64,000 bases of DNA, taken from the NCBI GenBank assembly GCA_049322755.1, contig JBMOQX010000030.1, positions 40,639 through 104,638 of the forward strand, read 5' to 3'. Of this stretch, positions 49,691 to 58,588 are shown piece after piece. Every line of letters begins with the position of its first letter. Position 1 is the stretch's first letter. The translations under genes and the position numbers were made by a program. The notes under the pieces were generated by a model. It saw only the letters and a list, made by a program, of their open reading frames with translations, had not been told where the DNA came from and ran no database searches. The stretch is from DATIUV01 sp049322755 (GTDB taxonomy: Bacteria > Pseudomonadota > Gammaproteobacteria > Burkholderiales > UBA6910).

Positions 49691-50893
49691 ATGTTCGTTG
49701 ATCGCGTTCTGTCGGGCATGCGCCCGACCGGCAGCCTGCATCTCGGCCATTACCACGGGGTGCTCAAGAACTGGATCCGCCTCCAGAACGAGTACGAGTG
49801 CTTTTTCTTCGTCGCCGACTGGCACGCGCTCACGACCCACTACGATGAACCCGGCGTGGTGGAGGCCAACGTCTGGGACATGGTGATCGACTGGCTCGCG
49901 GCCGGCGTCGACCCGGCCCAGGCCACGATATTCATCCAGTCCAAGGTGCCCGAGCACGCGGAGTTGCACCTGCTGCTGTCCATGATCACGCCGCTCGGCT
50001 GGCTGGAGCGCATTCCCACCTACAAGGACCAGCAGGAGAAGCTCTCCGACCGCGACCTCTCCACCTACGGTTTTCTCGGCTATCCGCTGCTCCAGAGCGC
50101 CGACATCCTGATTTATCGCGCCAACCGGGTGCCGGTGGGAGAGGATCAGGTGCCGCACATCGAGTTCACCCGTGAGATCGCGCGTCGCTTCAACCACGTC
50201 TACGGGCGCGAGCCGGATTTCGAGGAAAAGGCGATCAAGGCGGTGAAGAAGCTGGGGACCAAGAAGGCGCGGCTCTACGCCGACTTGCGCACGCGCTACC
50301 AGGAGCAAGGCGAGCAGGACGCGCTCTCGGCGGGGCGCGCCCTGCTGGAGGAAGCCCAGAACCTCAGTCTCGGGGACCGCGAGCGGCTGTTCGGCTACCT
50401 GGAGGGCACCGGCAAGATGATCCTGTCAGAGCCGGAAGCGATGCTCACCGAAGCCTCCCGCATGCCCGGACTCGACGGGCAGAAGATGTCCAAGTCCTAC
50501 AACAACACCATCGGCCTGCGGGAGCCGCCCGACGCCGTCGTGAAGAAGATCCGCACCATGCCCACCGATCCCGCCCGGGTGCGGCGCTCCGATCCCGGCG
50601 ATCCGCGCAAGTGCCCGGTGTGGCAGCTGCACCTGGTGTATTCGGACGACCAGCGCAAGCGCTGGGTGGAGCACGGTTGCACAACGGCTGCATTCGGCTG
50701 CCTGGACTGCAAACAGCCCGTGATCGACGCCGTGCTGGCGGAGCAGGAACCGATCCGCGAGCGAGCCAAACCCTACCAGGAGGATCCGACGCTGTTGCGC
50801 AGCATCGTCGCCGACGGCTGCGAAAAGGCGCAGCGGCTCGCCCGTGCCACGATGCGCGACGTGCGCGCCGCCATGGGTCTCGATTATCTCTAG
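49691..50893 (+). CDS. trpS: Tryptophanyl-tRNA synthetase
   Basis: The 400-residue class I synthetase has the HIGH-type motif PTGSLHLGHYHGVLKNW and the KMSKS loop GLDGQKMSKSYNNTI. It is longer than E. coli TrpS (334) because of an insertion around 170-210 (AIKAVKKLGTKKARLYADLRTRYQEQG region) typical of the betaproteobacterial type. The start is ATG 49691. Confidence 0.95.
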   Translation: MFVDRVLSGMRPTGSLHLGHYHGVLKNWIRLQNEYECFFFVADWHALTTHYDEPGVVEANVWDMVIDWLAAGVDPAQATIFIQSKVPEHAELHLLLSMITPLGWLERIPTYKDQQEKLSDRDLSTYGFLGYPLLQSADILIYRANRVPVGEDQVPHIEFTREIARRFNHVYGREPDFEEKAIKAVKKLGTKKARLYADLRTRYQEQGEQDALSAGRALLEEAQNLSLGDRERLFGYLEGTGKMILSEPEAMLTEASRMPGLDGQKMSKSYNNTIGLREPPDAVVKKIRTMPTDPARVRRSDPGDPRKCPVWQLHLVYSDDQRKRWVEHGCTTAAFGCLDCKQPVIDAVLAEQEPIRERAKPYQEDPTLLRSIVADGCEKAQRLARATMRDVRAAMGLDYL

Positions 50894-51169
50894 CGATGGC
50901 GCAGGCCCGAACCCGGCTCCGCTTCAAGTCGGACGCAGCGCCTTTGCCCCGGCGCGTAGCGAAGCCTGGGAGGCCGGGTCAAGTGTTGCCCGAGGGAGGA
51001 ATCCGTGAGAAAGTTGGCGGCGCGCCGGAACCCGGCCGCGCCGCTCTGCCGCCGCGAAAAAGTGATGGTGTTTTAATGGGTTAGTGGCGCACGTCCAGGA
51101 AGGATCCGAGTTGCATCTCATCCAGAAGTCTCGCGAGGCAGCGGCGCGCGTGGTTTGCGCCGAGCGTCG
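50894..51169. other. Intergenic region between trpS and scpA
   Basis: This 276-base stretch has an open frame of 62 codons (ATG 50896) of basic, low-complexity composition that I do not trust as a gene. A 29-codon frame from a GTG near 51084 ends in the ATGA overlap with scpA. The region probably carries the scpA promoter. Confidence 0.3.
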
Positions 51170-51970
51170 ATGAGCGCCGTGCTCGACGGTGCGCCGGTCG
51201 CGCGCATCTACGGCGAGGCGCTGCGCGAACTCCCCAAGGATCTCTACATCCCCCCCGACGCGCTCGAGGTGTTCCTCGAGACGTTCGAGGGGCCGCTGGA
51301 TCTGCTGCTCTACCTGATCCGCAAGCAGAACCTCGACGTCCTCGACATTCCCATGGCGGAGCTCACCCGCCAGTACATGGACTACGTCGAGGTGATGCGC
51401 ACGAACCAGCTGGAGCTGGCCGCCGAGTACCTGCTGATGGCCGCGCTGCTGATCGAGATCAAGTCGCGCATGCTGCTGCCGCGGCCGCCCAGGGAAATGG
51501 AGCAGGACGAGGACCCCCGCGCGGAGTTGGTGCGGCGGCTGCTGGAATACGAGCAGATGAAGCTGGCGGCGCAGAAGCTGGACCAGATGCCGCAGGCGCT
51601 GCGGGATTTCGCTCTGGTCAACGTCTGGATCGAGCAGGCGGCGGTGAAGCGGCTGCCCGAGGTGAGCGTCGACGATCTGCGCGCGGCCTGGCTCTCGATG
51701 CTCAATCGCGTGCGCCTCACGCGCCATCACCGGGTGACGCGCGAGGCGCTTTCGGTCCGGGAGCACATGACCCGCATCCTGCGCCGGCTTTCGGGACGCG
51801 ATTACGTGGCGTTCGAGGAGCTGTTCGACCTCCAGGCGGGCGTGCCGGTCCTGGTGGTCACCTTTCTCGCGCTGCTGGAACTGGCCAAGGAAACACTGAT
51901 CGAGGTCAACCAGCGCGAAGTGTTCGGGAACATCTATGTCAGAGCCACCAACTTCCTCACCGCAGAGTAA
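51170..51970 (+). CDS. scpA: Segregation and condensation protein A
   Basis: ScpA is the kleisin subunit that closes the SMC-ScpAB ring and helps condense and segregate chromosomes. The 266-residue protein has VFLETFEGPLDLLLYLIRKQNLDVLDI, MAALLIEIKSRMLLPRP and the C-terminal winged-helix region VTFLALLELAKETLIEVNQ. ATG 51170 gives an N-terminal extension of about 30 residues before the conserved part. It overlaps scpB by 35 bases, so translation is coupled. Confidence 0.94.
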   Translation: MSAVLDGAPVARIYGEALRELPKDLYIPPDALEVFLETFEGPLDLLLYLIRKQNLDVLDIPMAELTRQYMDYVEVMRTNQLELAAEYLLMAALLIEIKSRMLLPRPPREMEQDEDPRAELVRRLLEYEQMKLAAQKLDQMPQALRDFALVNVWIEQAAVKRLPEVSVDDLRAAWLSMLNRVRLTRHHRVTREALSVREHMTRILRRLSGRDYVAFEELFDLQAGVPVLVVTFLALLELAKETLIEVNQREVFGNIYVRATNFLTAE

Positions 51971-52616
51971 CGTCGAGGAGAGCAAGCGCGTGCTGGAGAC
52001 CGCGCTGCTCACCAGCAGCGAGCCGCTGGCGATTGCCGACCTGCGCAAGCTGTTCGACGACGAGCTGGGCGGCGATGTCGTGCGCAAACTGCTGGAGGAA
52101 CTGCGCGAGGACTGGAGCAGCCGCGGCGTCGAGCTGGTCAATGTCGCCAGCGGCTGGCGTTTCCGCGCCCGACCGGAATACCAGCGCTACCTCGACCGGC
52201 TCGGCCCGCAGAAGCCGCCGCGCTATTCCCGCGCCGTGCTCGAGACGCTCGCCATCATCGCCTACCGCCAGCCGGTATCCCGGGGCGACATCGAGGAGAT
52301 CCGCGGCGTGACGGTCTCGCCCAACATCATCAAGGTGCTGGAGTCCCGCGGCTGGATCGACGTGGTCGGCCATCGCGACGTGCCCGGCAAGCCGGCGCTG
52401 TTCGGCACCACGCGGTCGTTCCTCGACGACCTGAACCTCAGGTCCCTGGACGAGCTGCCGCCGCTGGAGGATCTGGAAGCGCTGGTGGAGCGCAATGCCG
52501 GCCTGCTCGGGACACCCGCGGCGCCCGGCGCGGCGCCGCCGGACCGGCTCGGCGAGAACGAACGCGAAGCGCCGGCGGAAGGGGCGCCGGCCGACGAAGA
52601 AAGCCGCGTAGCCTAG
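51936..52616 (+). CDS. scpB: Segregation and condensation protein B
   Basis: The 226-residue partner of ScpA has two winged-helix domains: LETALLTSSEPLAIADLRKLF and AVLETLAIIAYRQPVSRGDIEEIRGV, ending with LFGTTRSFLDDLNLRSLDELPPL. The last 45 residues are acidic and Pro/Ala-rich. ATG 51936 lies inside scpA. SMC itself is not encoded in the window. Confidence 0.94.
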   Translation: MSEPPTSSPQSNVEESKRVLETALLTSSEPLAIADLRKLFDDELGGDVVRKLLEELREDWSSRGVELVNVASGWRFRARPEYQRYLDRLGPQKPPRYSRAVLETLAIIAYRQPVSRGDIEEIRGVTVSPNIIKVLESRGWIDVVGHRDVPGKPALFGTTRSFLDDLNLRSLDELPPLEDLEALVERNAGLLGTPAAPGAAPPDRLGENEREAPAEGAPADEESRVA

Positions 52617-52626
52617 GGAGAAGAAC

Positions 52627-53247
52627 ATGCGGGGCATTCTGGTGGTGAATCCCAAGGGGGGGAGCGGCAAGACCACGGTGGCGACCAATCTGGCCGCCGG
52701 TCTCGCCCAGGGCGACGAGCGCGTGTTGCTGTGGGACATCGACCGGCAGAAATCCTCCCTCACCTGGCTTTCCATCCGTCCCGAGCATCTGCCGCGGGTA
52801 TCGCGTCTGGACGGTGCCGACAGTGCCGAGCGCGGCGGGCACGATCGCAGCTGGGTGGTGGTGGATACGCCCGCCGGGCTCCACGGCAAGAATCTCGAGC
52901 ACGCGCTGCGACTGGCGGAAAAGGTGGTGATTCCGGTCGCGCCCTCCATGTTCGATATGGCGGCGACCCGGGATTTTCTCGACGCACTGCTCAAGGAGAA
53001 GCTGGTGCGCAAGCACCGGCTGGAGGTGGCGGTCGTGGGCGTGCGCGTCGATCCCCGGACGCGGGCGGCGGGCACGCTGGAGGCTTTCCTGAAGCAGTAC
53101 GAACTGCCGATCCTGGGCTATCTGCGCGACACGGTGCTGTATGCCAACGTCGCGTTCAGCGGCCAGAGCGTGTTCGACCTGCCGCGCTACCTGGCCGAGC
53201 GCGACGTCGAGCAGTGGCAGCCGATCCTGGAGTGGGTCCGCTCCTGA
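52627..53247 (+). CDS. ParA-family ATPase, orphan
   Basis: The 206-residue protein has the deviant Walker A motif NPKGGSGKTTVATNLA with the signature Lys, a DIDRQKSSLTWLS segment and VVVDTPAGLH. It is a short ParA/Soj/MinD-like ATPase, without an N-terminal HTH. No parB or parS-like repeat is seen next to it. It starts 10 bases after scpB, suggesting a link with chromosome segregation, but ParA-like proteins also position other large complexes, including carboxysomes and chemoreceptor arrays. The cargo is unknown. Confidence 0.85.
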   Translation: MRGILVVNPKGGSGKTTVATNLAAGLAQGDERVLLWDIDRQKSSLTWLSIRPEHLPRVSRLDGADSAERGGHDRSWVVVDTPAGLHGKNLEHALRLAEKVVIPVAPSMFDMAATRDFLDALLKEKLVRKHRLEVAVVGVRVDPRTRAAGTLEAFLKQYELPILGYLRDTVLYANVAFSGQSVFDLPRYLAERDVEQWQPILEWVRS

Positions 53248-53253
53248 GCCGCG

Positions 53254-55359
53254 TCAGGTGGTGAGCCGGCGGTAGATGTCGGCCACCTTGAGCGGCAGCT
53301 TGGAGACATCGTCCACCAGCGTGTAGTTCACGTCGCCGTACATCCGCGGCAGATATTCCTTGGCCTCGCGGTCGATGGTGATGCAGAAGGGGTGGATGCC
53401 CAGCCGCTTCGCCTCCAGCAGCGCCTGGCGCGTATCCTGGATGCCGTACTCGCCCCGGTACTCGTCGCTGTAGTCGTCGGGCTTGCCGTCCGACAGCGTC
53501 ACCAGCAGCTTGGTACGGGCCCCGACGCCGCCGAGCAGGCGGGCGGCGTGGCGCAACGCCGGCCCCATGCGCGTGTAGTCCAGCGGGATGATGCCGGCGA
53601 TCCGGCGCTTGACCATTTCGTCGTAGGGCTCGTCGAAACGCTTGACGCGAAACACCTCGCAGCGCTTGCGCGTCGTTCCGGAGAAGCCATAGATGGCATA
53701 GCGGTCCCCCAGCACCTCCAGCGCTTCGCACAGCATCACCAGCGCTTCCCGCTCGGCATCGTTGATCCAGCCCTTGGTGGAGCCGCTCATGTCCACCATG
53801 AACAGCGCGGCGAGGTTGCGATCGTCGCGACGGTGCCGGACGAACAGGCGCTCGGGAAGTTCCATGCCCTGGCGCAGGTCGGCGTAGGACTCCACCAGGG
53901 CGTCGAAGTCCACCTCGTCGCCGAAGGGCTCGCGCCGCACGCGGCGATTTTCCTCGCGCTGCGCCTCGAAGGTTCGTTTGAGCTGGTACACCTGGGGCGA
54001 GAACTTCGCCAGGGTCGCGTCCACAAAACCTGCGTCGCCGGGATGGACGTCGCGCTCGTGCAGGGCGCACCAGCTGCGGCGGTAGTGCTGGCGGCGATAG
54101 TCCCATTCGTCATAGGTCACGGCATCCGTGGCGCCGGCGTCGGCGCGGGGGGTGTTACCGCCCGAAGACGGCGAGCCCGCCGTATAGGGCCCGTCGCCTG
54201 CGGGGACGAGGTATTCCGGGGGCACGTCCCCGAGATCCTGAAGAAGGGACTGCACCAGCCCCTCGACGTCGGGGGGCGGCACCAGCGGCGTGCCGTCCAG
54301 GAGCAGCTTGAACGCCGCTTTCCGGCCTTCCTCGGGGTTCTCTGTCGTCCGCAGATCGAAGTGGGCCGGTGTGTCCGCCGGCGCGTCGGGATTGCCCTGG
54401 CGCGCCTCCTTGGCCACTCGCCGCAATGCCCGCCCCAGGGCTTCCTGCTCGCGGGCGATGCGTTCCTCGCGGGCTGCCGCCGCCCGCTCGGGAAACAGCG
54501 CGCCGAGATAGCACCAGTCGGGTAAGCGCTGGCCGGGGTCGACCTGCCCCAGCAGTTCCAGGCTGTCACGGATGGTGGCGTCCGGGCGCATCAAGGCCTC
54601 GGCGCCCGGCGGACGCGGCGCCGGCAGTCCCTGCTGCAGGCTGACCATGGTCCGCGCCAGGCCGGGAAGATGACGCTCAATACAGGCGCCCAACCGGATG
54701 GACTCGAGGAAATTGAGAGTCCGCAATGCGCGTTCCCCGGTGGGATAGTCCGCGAGCGGCAGACTGAAGGTGCCGAAACGGCTTTGAGCCCAGAGGTAGC
54801 CCGCCGTGGCCTTGAACACGGCAAAGTTCTGCTCGCGCGTTGGCAGCTGGCACGTGGTTTCCGGCAGGTAGACGGTTTCCGTGTCCGTATAAGCCACCTC
54901 GGCGACGTCCACTTTCAGGGTCCTTCCGGCGAGCCCGCATAGAAACAGCTCCAGCACGCCGCGGACGCGGTCCAGATCGACGCCGCTCGCGTTGCGCCGC
55001 AGGCGCTCGGCGAAAGCCGGGAGATCCTTCAGCCTGGCCGATGCCGGGTAGAGGCCCTGCTCGTCGAAAACATCCACCGCCTGGATCAGCCAGTCCTCGG
55101 CCCAGCGTTCGCCCAGCAGCTCCAGCGCTCTGGGCGCCAGCGATGCGAACTGGTAGGCGAGCTTGTGATTGCTCTTGCCGATGACGTCGACCCAGTGCAG
55201 CGCGAAGTCCTGATCGCGCCGGGTGAGCGGCGCGAGCGCCCGGGCAAGGCCGCTGGCCGTACGCCGCGACGACAGCACCGGGTTCAGCAGCTCGTCGAGC
55301 CAGTCCTCCAGCTCGGCGAACTGCAGCGGCAGCTCAGAAGAGGGACGTGATGAGCTCAT
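53254..55359 (-). CDS. cbbO: RubisCO activase component CbbO (VWA domain)
   Basis: The 701-residue protein has a long N-terminal helical part and a C-terminal von Willebrand A domain with MIDAS motif VDMSGSTKGW near residue 520 and LVTLSDGKPDDYSDEYRGEYG. CbbO acts as the adaptor of the CbbQ AAA+ ring that removes inhibitory sugar phosphates from RubisCO. The related NorD works with NorQ on nitric-oxide reductase; the full-length similarity and the CbbQ-like partner favour CbbO, but no cbbL/S/M or norCB gene is present to confirm it. It overlaps cbbQ by 26 bases. Confidence 0.82.
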   Translation of the reverse strand: MSSSRPSSELPLQFAELEDWLDELLNPVLSSRRTASGLARALAPLTRRDQDFALHWVDVIGKSNHKLAYQFASLAPRALELLGERWAEDWLIQAVDVFDEQGLYPASARLKDLPAFAERLRRNASGVDLDRVRGVLELFLCGLAGRTLKVDVAEVAYTDTETVYLPETTCQLPTREQNFAVFKATAGYLWAQSRFGTFSLPLADYPTGERALRTLNFLESIRLGACIERHLPGLARTMVSLQQGLPAPRPPGAEALMRPDATIRDSLELLGQVDPGQRLPDWCYLGALFPERAAAAREERIAREQEALGRALRRVAKEARQGNPDAPADTPAHFDLRTTENPEEGRKAAFKLLLDGTPLVPPPDVEGLVQSLLQDLGDVPPEYLVPAGDGPYTAGSPSSGGNTPRADAGATDAVTYDEWDYRRQHYRRSWCALHERDVHPGDAGFVDATLAKFSPQVYQLKRTFEAQREENRRVRREPFGDEVDFDALVESYADLRQGMELPERLFVRHRRDDRNLAALFMVDMSGSTKGWINDAEREALVMLCEALEVLGDRYAIYGFSGTTRKRCEVFRVKRFDEPYDEMVKRRIAGIIPLDYTRMGPALRHAARLLGGVGARTKLLVTLSDGKPDDYSDEYRGEYGIQDTRQALLEAKRLGIHPFCITIDREAKEYLPRMYGDVNYTLVDDVSKLPLKVADIYRRLTT

Positions 55360-56182
55360 TCACCGCCGTCAGCATCTCGCGTTCGTCCGAGAGCGCTTCG
55401 GCGATGGCGCCGCGGCAGGCGACCCGCGGTTCGACGCCGTGGCCGATCAGCTTGCCGGCATGAACCAGGAGACGGGTGCTGGCACCCTCGTCGAGCCCGT
55501 TGCCCTTGAGCCTCCGGGTCATGCCGGCAAGCTTCACCAGCTTTTCGGCGGTGGCGGACGGGATGCCCGTCTCCGCAACCAGGATCTCCCGCTCCACGGT
55601 GGGGTCCGGATAGGAGAACTCGATGGCAACGAAGCGCTGACGGGTGCTTTGCTTGAGCTCCTTCAGAACGCTTTGGTAACCCGGGTTGTAGGAAATCACC
55701 AGGACGAAATCGTCGGGCGCCCGCAGGACCTCGCCGCGCTTCTCCACCGGCAGCGAACGGCGGTCGTCGGCCAGCGGATGGATCACGACGGTCGTGTCCT
55801 TGCGCGCCTCGACGATTTCGTCCAGGTAGCAGATGCCGCCGCAGCGAACGGCCCGGGCCAGCGGTCCGTCGATCCAGACCGTCTCGTTGCTGGTGATGAG
55901 GTAGCGGCCCACGAGATCCGAGGCGGTGAGGTCGTCGTGACACGATACCGTGATCAGCGGGAGCTTCAGGCGCCAGGCCATGTGCTCCACGAAGCGGGTC
56001 TTGCCGCAGCCGGTCGGGCCCTTCAGCAGGACCGGAATGCGGCTCTGGTAGGCCGCCTCGAAGAGCGCGATCTCGTCGCTGACCGGCAGGTAATGCGGCT
56101 CGGACTCCACAAGGCATGCCTCCGCATCAAGCGTCGGCGCGACAACCGGGGCAAGCGTGCGCGACATCGGATTCGCCGTCAT
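55334..56182 (-). CDS. cbbQ: RubisCO activase AAA+ protein CbbQ
   Basis: The MoxR-type AAA+ ATPase has PHYLPVSDEIALFEAAYQSRIP, Walker A LLKGPTGCGKTRFVEHMAW, Walker B GGICYLDEIVEARKDT, and VISYNPGYQSVLKELKQSTRQRF with the arginine finger. It gives 282 residues from ATG 56182, or 277 from ATG 56167. CbbQ and NorQ/NirQ are close relatives; pairing with cbbO in a sulfur oxidiser makes CbbQ the likelier function. It is the first gene of the cbbQO unit. Confidence 0.85.
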   Translation of the reverse strand: MTANPMSRTLAPVVAPTLDAEACLVESEPHYLPVSDEIALFEAAYQSRIPVLLKGPTGCGKTRFVEHMAWRLKLPLITVSCHDDLTASDLVGRYLITSNETVWIDGPLARAVRCGGICYLDEIVEARKDTTVVIHPLADDRRSLPVEKRGEVLRAPDDFVLVISYNPGYQSVLKELKQSTRQRFVAIEFSYPDPTVEREILVAETGIPSATAEKLVKLAGMTRRLKGNGLDEGASTRLLVHAGKLIGHGVEPRVACRGAIAEALSDEREMLTAVNELITSLF

Positions 56183-56409
56183 TCAAAATAGCGGAAGCGG
56201 TCCCGCCGCACGGGCAGGCCTCCCGTTTACCCTGCGCGACAGAAAGGAAACGGGCGTCACGGCCGAAGACGTCACCTTGCTTCGCGCGGTGCCGTTTGAT
56301 GACAGCCGCCCTCGATCGTCGAGTTGTCGATTCGCGTCGCCCTGCAGGCAGAACCTCGCTGTAACCGCCCAGACCCAGCGCGCGAGCGTGAGGGGCATGC
56401 GGGTTCGAT

Positions 56410-56922
56410 TCAGAGCGGAACCGGCCGGATGGCGAACTCCAGGGTCTGAAGGTCGCCGAAAACGTAGGTCGCGGGACCGCTCACGCCCGCCACCGTTCCG
56501 GGGTCAATACGCAGCGTCTCTTTACCCTTGATATTGAGGATGCGTTCGATCACCGCGCGGTGCTCGTGGCCATTGCAAACCAGGTCGTAATCGCCTGTCA
56601 GGGCCATCGCCTTGGCGTAGTGGGGATAATGCACCATGAATATCCGCCGCTGCGCCAAGGCGACGGCGCCGTCCTGCCCGTAGAACCGCACGCCGTCACC
56701 GTTCTCCTGGGCGAACCGGCACATCGTGACCAGGTCGCCGGCGTTGTTGCCGTGGATGAGGTGAATCGGCAGCCCCAGGCCGACGATCGCGTGCAGCGTC
56801 GAGGGCGCCACCAGGTCGCCGCAGTGCAGCACCGCTTCGGCGCCCAGGGCTTTCGCCTCCGCGACCGCAGCGGCGAGCGGTTCACGGTGGTCGTGGCTGT
56901 CGGAGACAATACAGATTTTCAC
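56410..56922 (-). CDS. YfcE/MJ0936-family metallophosphoesterase
   Basis: The 170-residue protein has the calcineurin-like metal motifs: SDSHDH at the N-terminus, HCGDL, HGNNAGD and NGHEHRAV. Relatives are small phosphodiesterases with broad activity in vitro. The natural substrate is unknown. The start ATG 56922 agrees with the family. It is divergent from aprM and separated from it by about 300 bases. Confidence 0.88.
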   Translation of the reverse strand: MKICIVSDSHDHREPLAAAVAEAKALGAEAVLHCGDLVAPSTLHAIVGLGLPIHLIHGNNAGDLVTMCRFAQENGDGVRFYGQDGAVALAQRRIFMVHYPHYAKAMALTGDYDLVCNGHEHRAVIERILNIKGKETLRIDPGTVAGVSGPATYVFGDLQTLEFAIRPVPL

Positions 56923-57229
56923 GGCGAATCTTGCCCATCCCCTGTGAATTTCGGCCTAGTTTCTCATATCTTGCGGCGTTGCTACGCGGCCTTATTCTCC
57001 GGCCGAGAGCCAGAAATGCGGGAGGCCCAGAAAATTTTATGGTGGCATAATTTTTTTTTTCCTCCCGATCATCGCGTATCGTTACAATCTTCGCGAGCGA
57101 GGAGCGCAATATTCCCTCCGAAAACCAAGAACTCGCCGGGTGGGGCATCGGCGGGGCAACAGCGACCCGGCGAACCACGGAACGCGACGATGCCAAGGTC
57201 GGATACTTACGTTATGAGGTAATCACCTA
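56923..57229. promoter_or_regulatory. Regulatory region upstream of aprM
   Basis: This 307-base region is AT-richer than its surroundings and contains a run of ten T (57051-57060). TACAAT near 57083-57088 is a candidate -10 on the plus strand; I see no convincing -35. The ribosome site GAGGT (57216-57220) is inside AGGT-AATC-ACCT, a short inverted repeat that could limit access. The region should hold the promoters of aprM and of the divergent phosphoesterase. Confidence 0.4.
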
Positions 57230-58063
57230 ATGTTCACCACGAATCCGTTTGCCGCGGTAGCACTGTCTCCTGCCGTCATGCAAACCTACGTCGTCATCAT
57301 GATCCTCCTGGTCATCGCGGGGACGCTGTTCGACGTCATACACAAGGGGAGCGCCAAGTATTTCTTCGAGAATTGGCGGAAATCGAAAAGCAAGGGCGCG
57401 AAGCAGGTCGGGGGCGGTGAACTGGTCGGGATCGCCATCAAGACCGGCGTTGTCGACGTGCTGGCCTCCGGGGAGTTCTGCAACCCGCGGCGCCGGGTGG
57501 CCCATCTGCTGACGATGTACGGCTTCGTGATCTACGTCGTTACCACCGCCATCATGGTGTTCGGCTACCCGACGCCGGCGGCGCCAACCCCTGCGCTGCT
57601 GCCGCTCCTGTGGTGGATTGGTGCCCTGATGGTTTGCGTCGGCGGCTACTGGTTCTGGTTCTTCATCCGCGTCGACGTTCTCGCCGAAGGTCAATCGCCC
57701 TTCCGCATCATGCGGGCTGACCTGTTCATCCTCTCGCTGCTGGTCAGCGTCACGCTCGGCCTGATCTGGGCGTTCCTGCAGAGCCGGGGCGCCGCTGCCG
57801 CTGGGGCCGTCTTCGGCCTTTACATCATCGCCACGACAGTGCTGTTCGGGTCGGTGCCGTGGTCCAAGTTCGCGCACATGTTCTTCAAGCCCGCGGCGGC
57901 CTTCGAGAAAAGAGTATCCAAGGCCAATGGTACAGCCGAGAATTTGCCGACGCAGACCCGTGACGATCCCGAACAACAGAAAAGACACTCCATGGAATTG
58001 CTGCGAAACGCTCCGATGCACATGGGGCTTGGCATCAAGCGCGAAGGGCCCCGCCACTATTAA
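57230..58063 (+). CDS. aprM: APS reductase-associated membrane protein AprM
   Basis: The 277-residue protein has about five membrane helices: MQTYVVIMILLVIAGTLFDV, TMYGFVIYVVTTAIMVFGY, PLLWWIGALMVCVGGYWFWF, LFILSLLVSVTLGLIWAFL and FGLYIIATTVLFGSVPWS. It is encoded directly before aprB-aprA, as in sulfur oxidisers that lack qmoABC, where AprM is proposed to pass electrons from AprBA to the quinone pool. This role is from genomic context in the literature and not proven by sequence. No qmo genes are seen here. Confidence 0.88.
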   Translation: MFTTNPFAAVALSPAVMQTYVVIMILLVIAGTLFDVIHKGSAKYFFENWRKSKSKGAKQVGGGELVGIAIKTGVVDVLASGEFCNPRRRVAHLLTMYGFVIYVVTTAIMVFGYPTPAAPTPALLPLLWWIGALMVCVGGYWFWFFIRVDVLAEGQSPFRIMRADLFILSLLVSVTLGLIWAFLQSRGAAAAGAVFGLYIIATTVLFGSVPWSKFAHMFFKPAAAFEKRVSKANGTAENLPTQTRDDPEQQKRHSMELLRNAPMHMGLGIKREGPRHY

Positions 58064-58108
58064 GAAACAGCCCGCAAGTTCTGTTGGAACAGATAAGGAG
58101 CCGGACTA

Positions 58109-58588
58109 ATGCCTACCTTCGTCTATATGACAAGGTGCGACGGATGCGGACATTGCGTCGACATCTGCCCGTCGGACATCATGCACATCGATAAGACCTA
58201 TCGCCGCGCCTACAACATCGAGCCGAACATGTGCTGGGAGTGCTACTCCTGCGTCAAGGCTTGCCCGCAGCACGCTATCGATGTGCGCGGATATGCCGAC
58301 TTTGCCCCGCTGGGCCACAGCGTTCGCGTCCACCGCGACGAAGAGAAAGGCACGATCGCCTGGAGGATCATATTCCGGAACGGTACGGAGAAGAATTTCC
58401 TGTCGCCGATCACCACCAAGCCTTGGGGGCAGGCGATCCCGCAGCTCAAGAATGTGCCCGGGCCCAGCCAAGAAATGCGCGACAGCCAGCTGTTGTACAA
58501 CGAGCCGAAATGGATCCGGATGGACGACGGCGGTCTGCATACGCTTGAGTCCAATGGTCTCAAGATGAAGAAAGGCGTGTATTACTGA
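58109..58588 (+). CDS. aprB: Adenylylsulfate reductase beta subunit
   Basis: The 159-residue iron-sulfur subunit has two ferredoxin-type motifs, CDGCGHCVDICP (residues about 10-21) and CWECYSCVKACP (about 42-53), which bind two [4Fe-4S] clusters that relay electrons from the FAD of AprA. The C-terminal extension wraps AprA. GGAG precedes ATG 58109. Its last base is shared with the first base of aprA, ensuring equal synthesis. Confidence 0.97.
   Translation: MPTFVYMTRCDGCGHCVDICPSDIMHIDKTYRRAYNIEPNMCWECYSCVKACPQHAIDVRGYADFAPLGHSVRVHRDEEKGTIAWRIIFRNGTEKNFLSPITTKPWGQAIPQLKNVPGPSQEMRDSQLLYNEPKWIRMDDGGLHTLESNGLKMKKGVYY

Noticed and set aside
50896..51084. 62-codon frame after trpS
   Set aside because: Basic low-complexity composition, no ribosome site and no recognisable family.
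51081..51175. Minus-strand peptide ending LLDEMQLGSFLDVRH before a stop
   Set aside because: It looks protein-like for a short stretch but has no start, no family match I can name and runs antisense into scpA.
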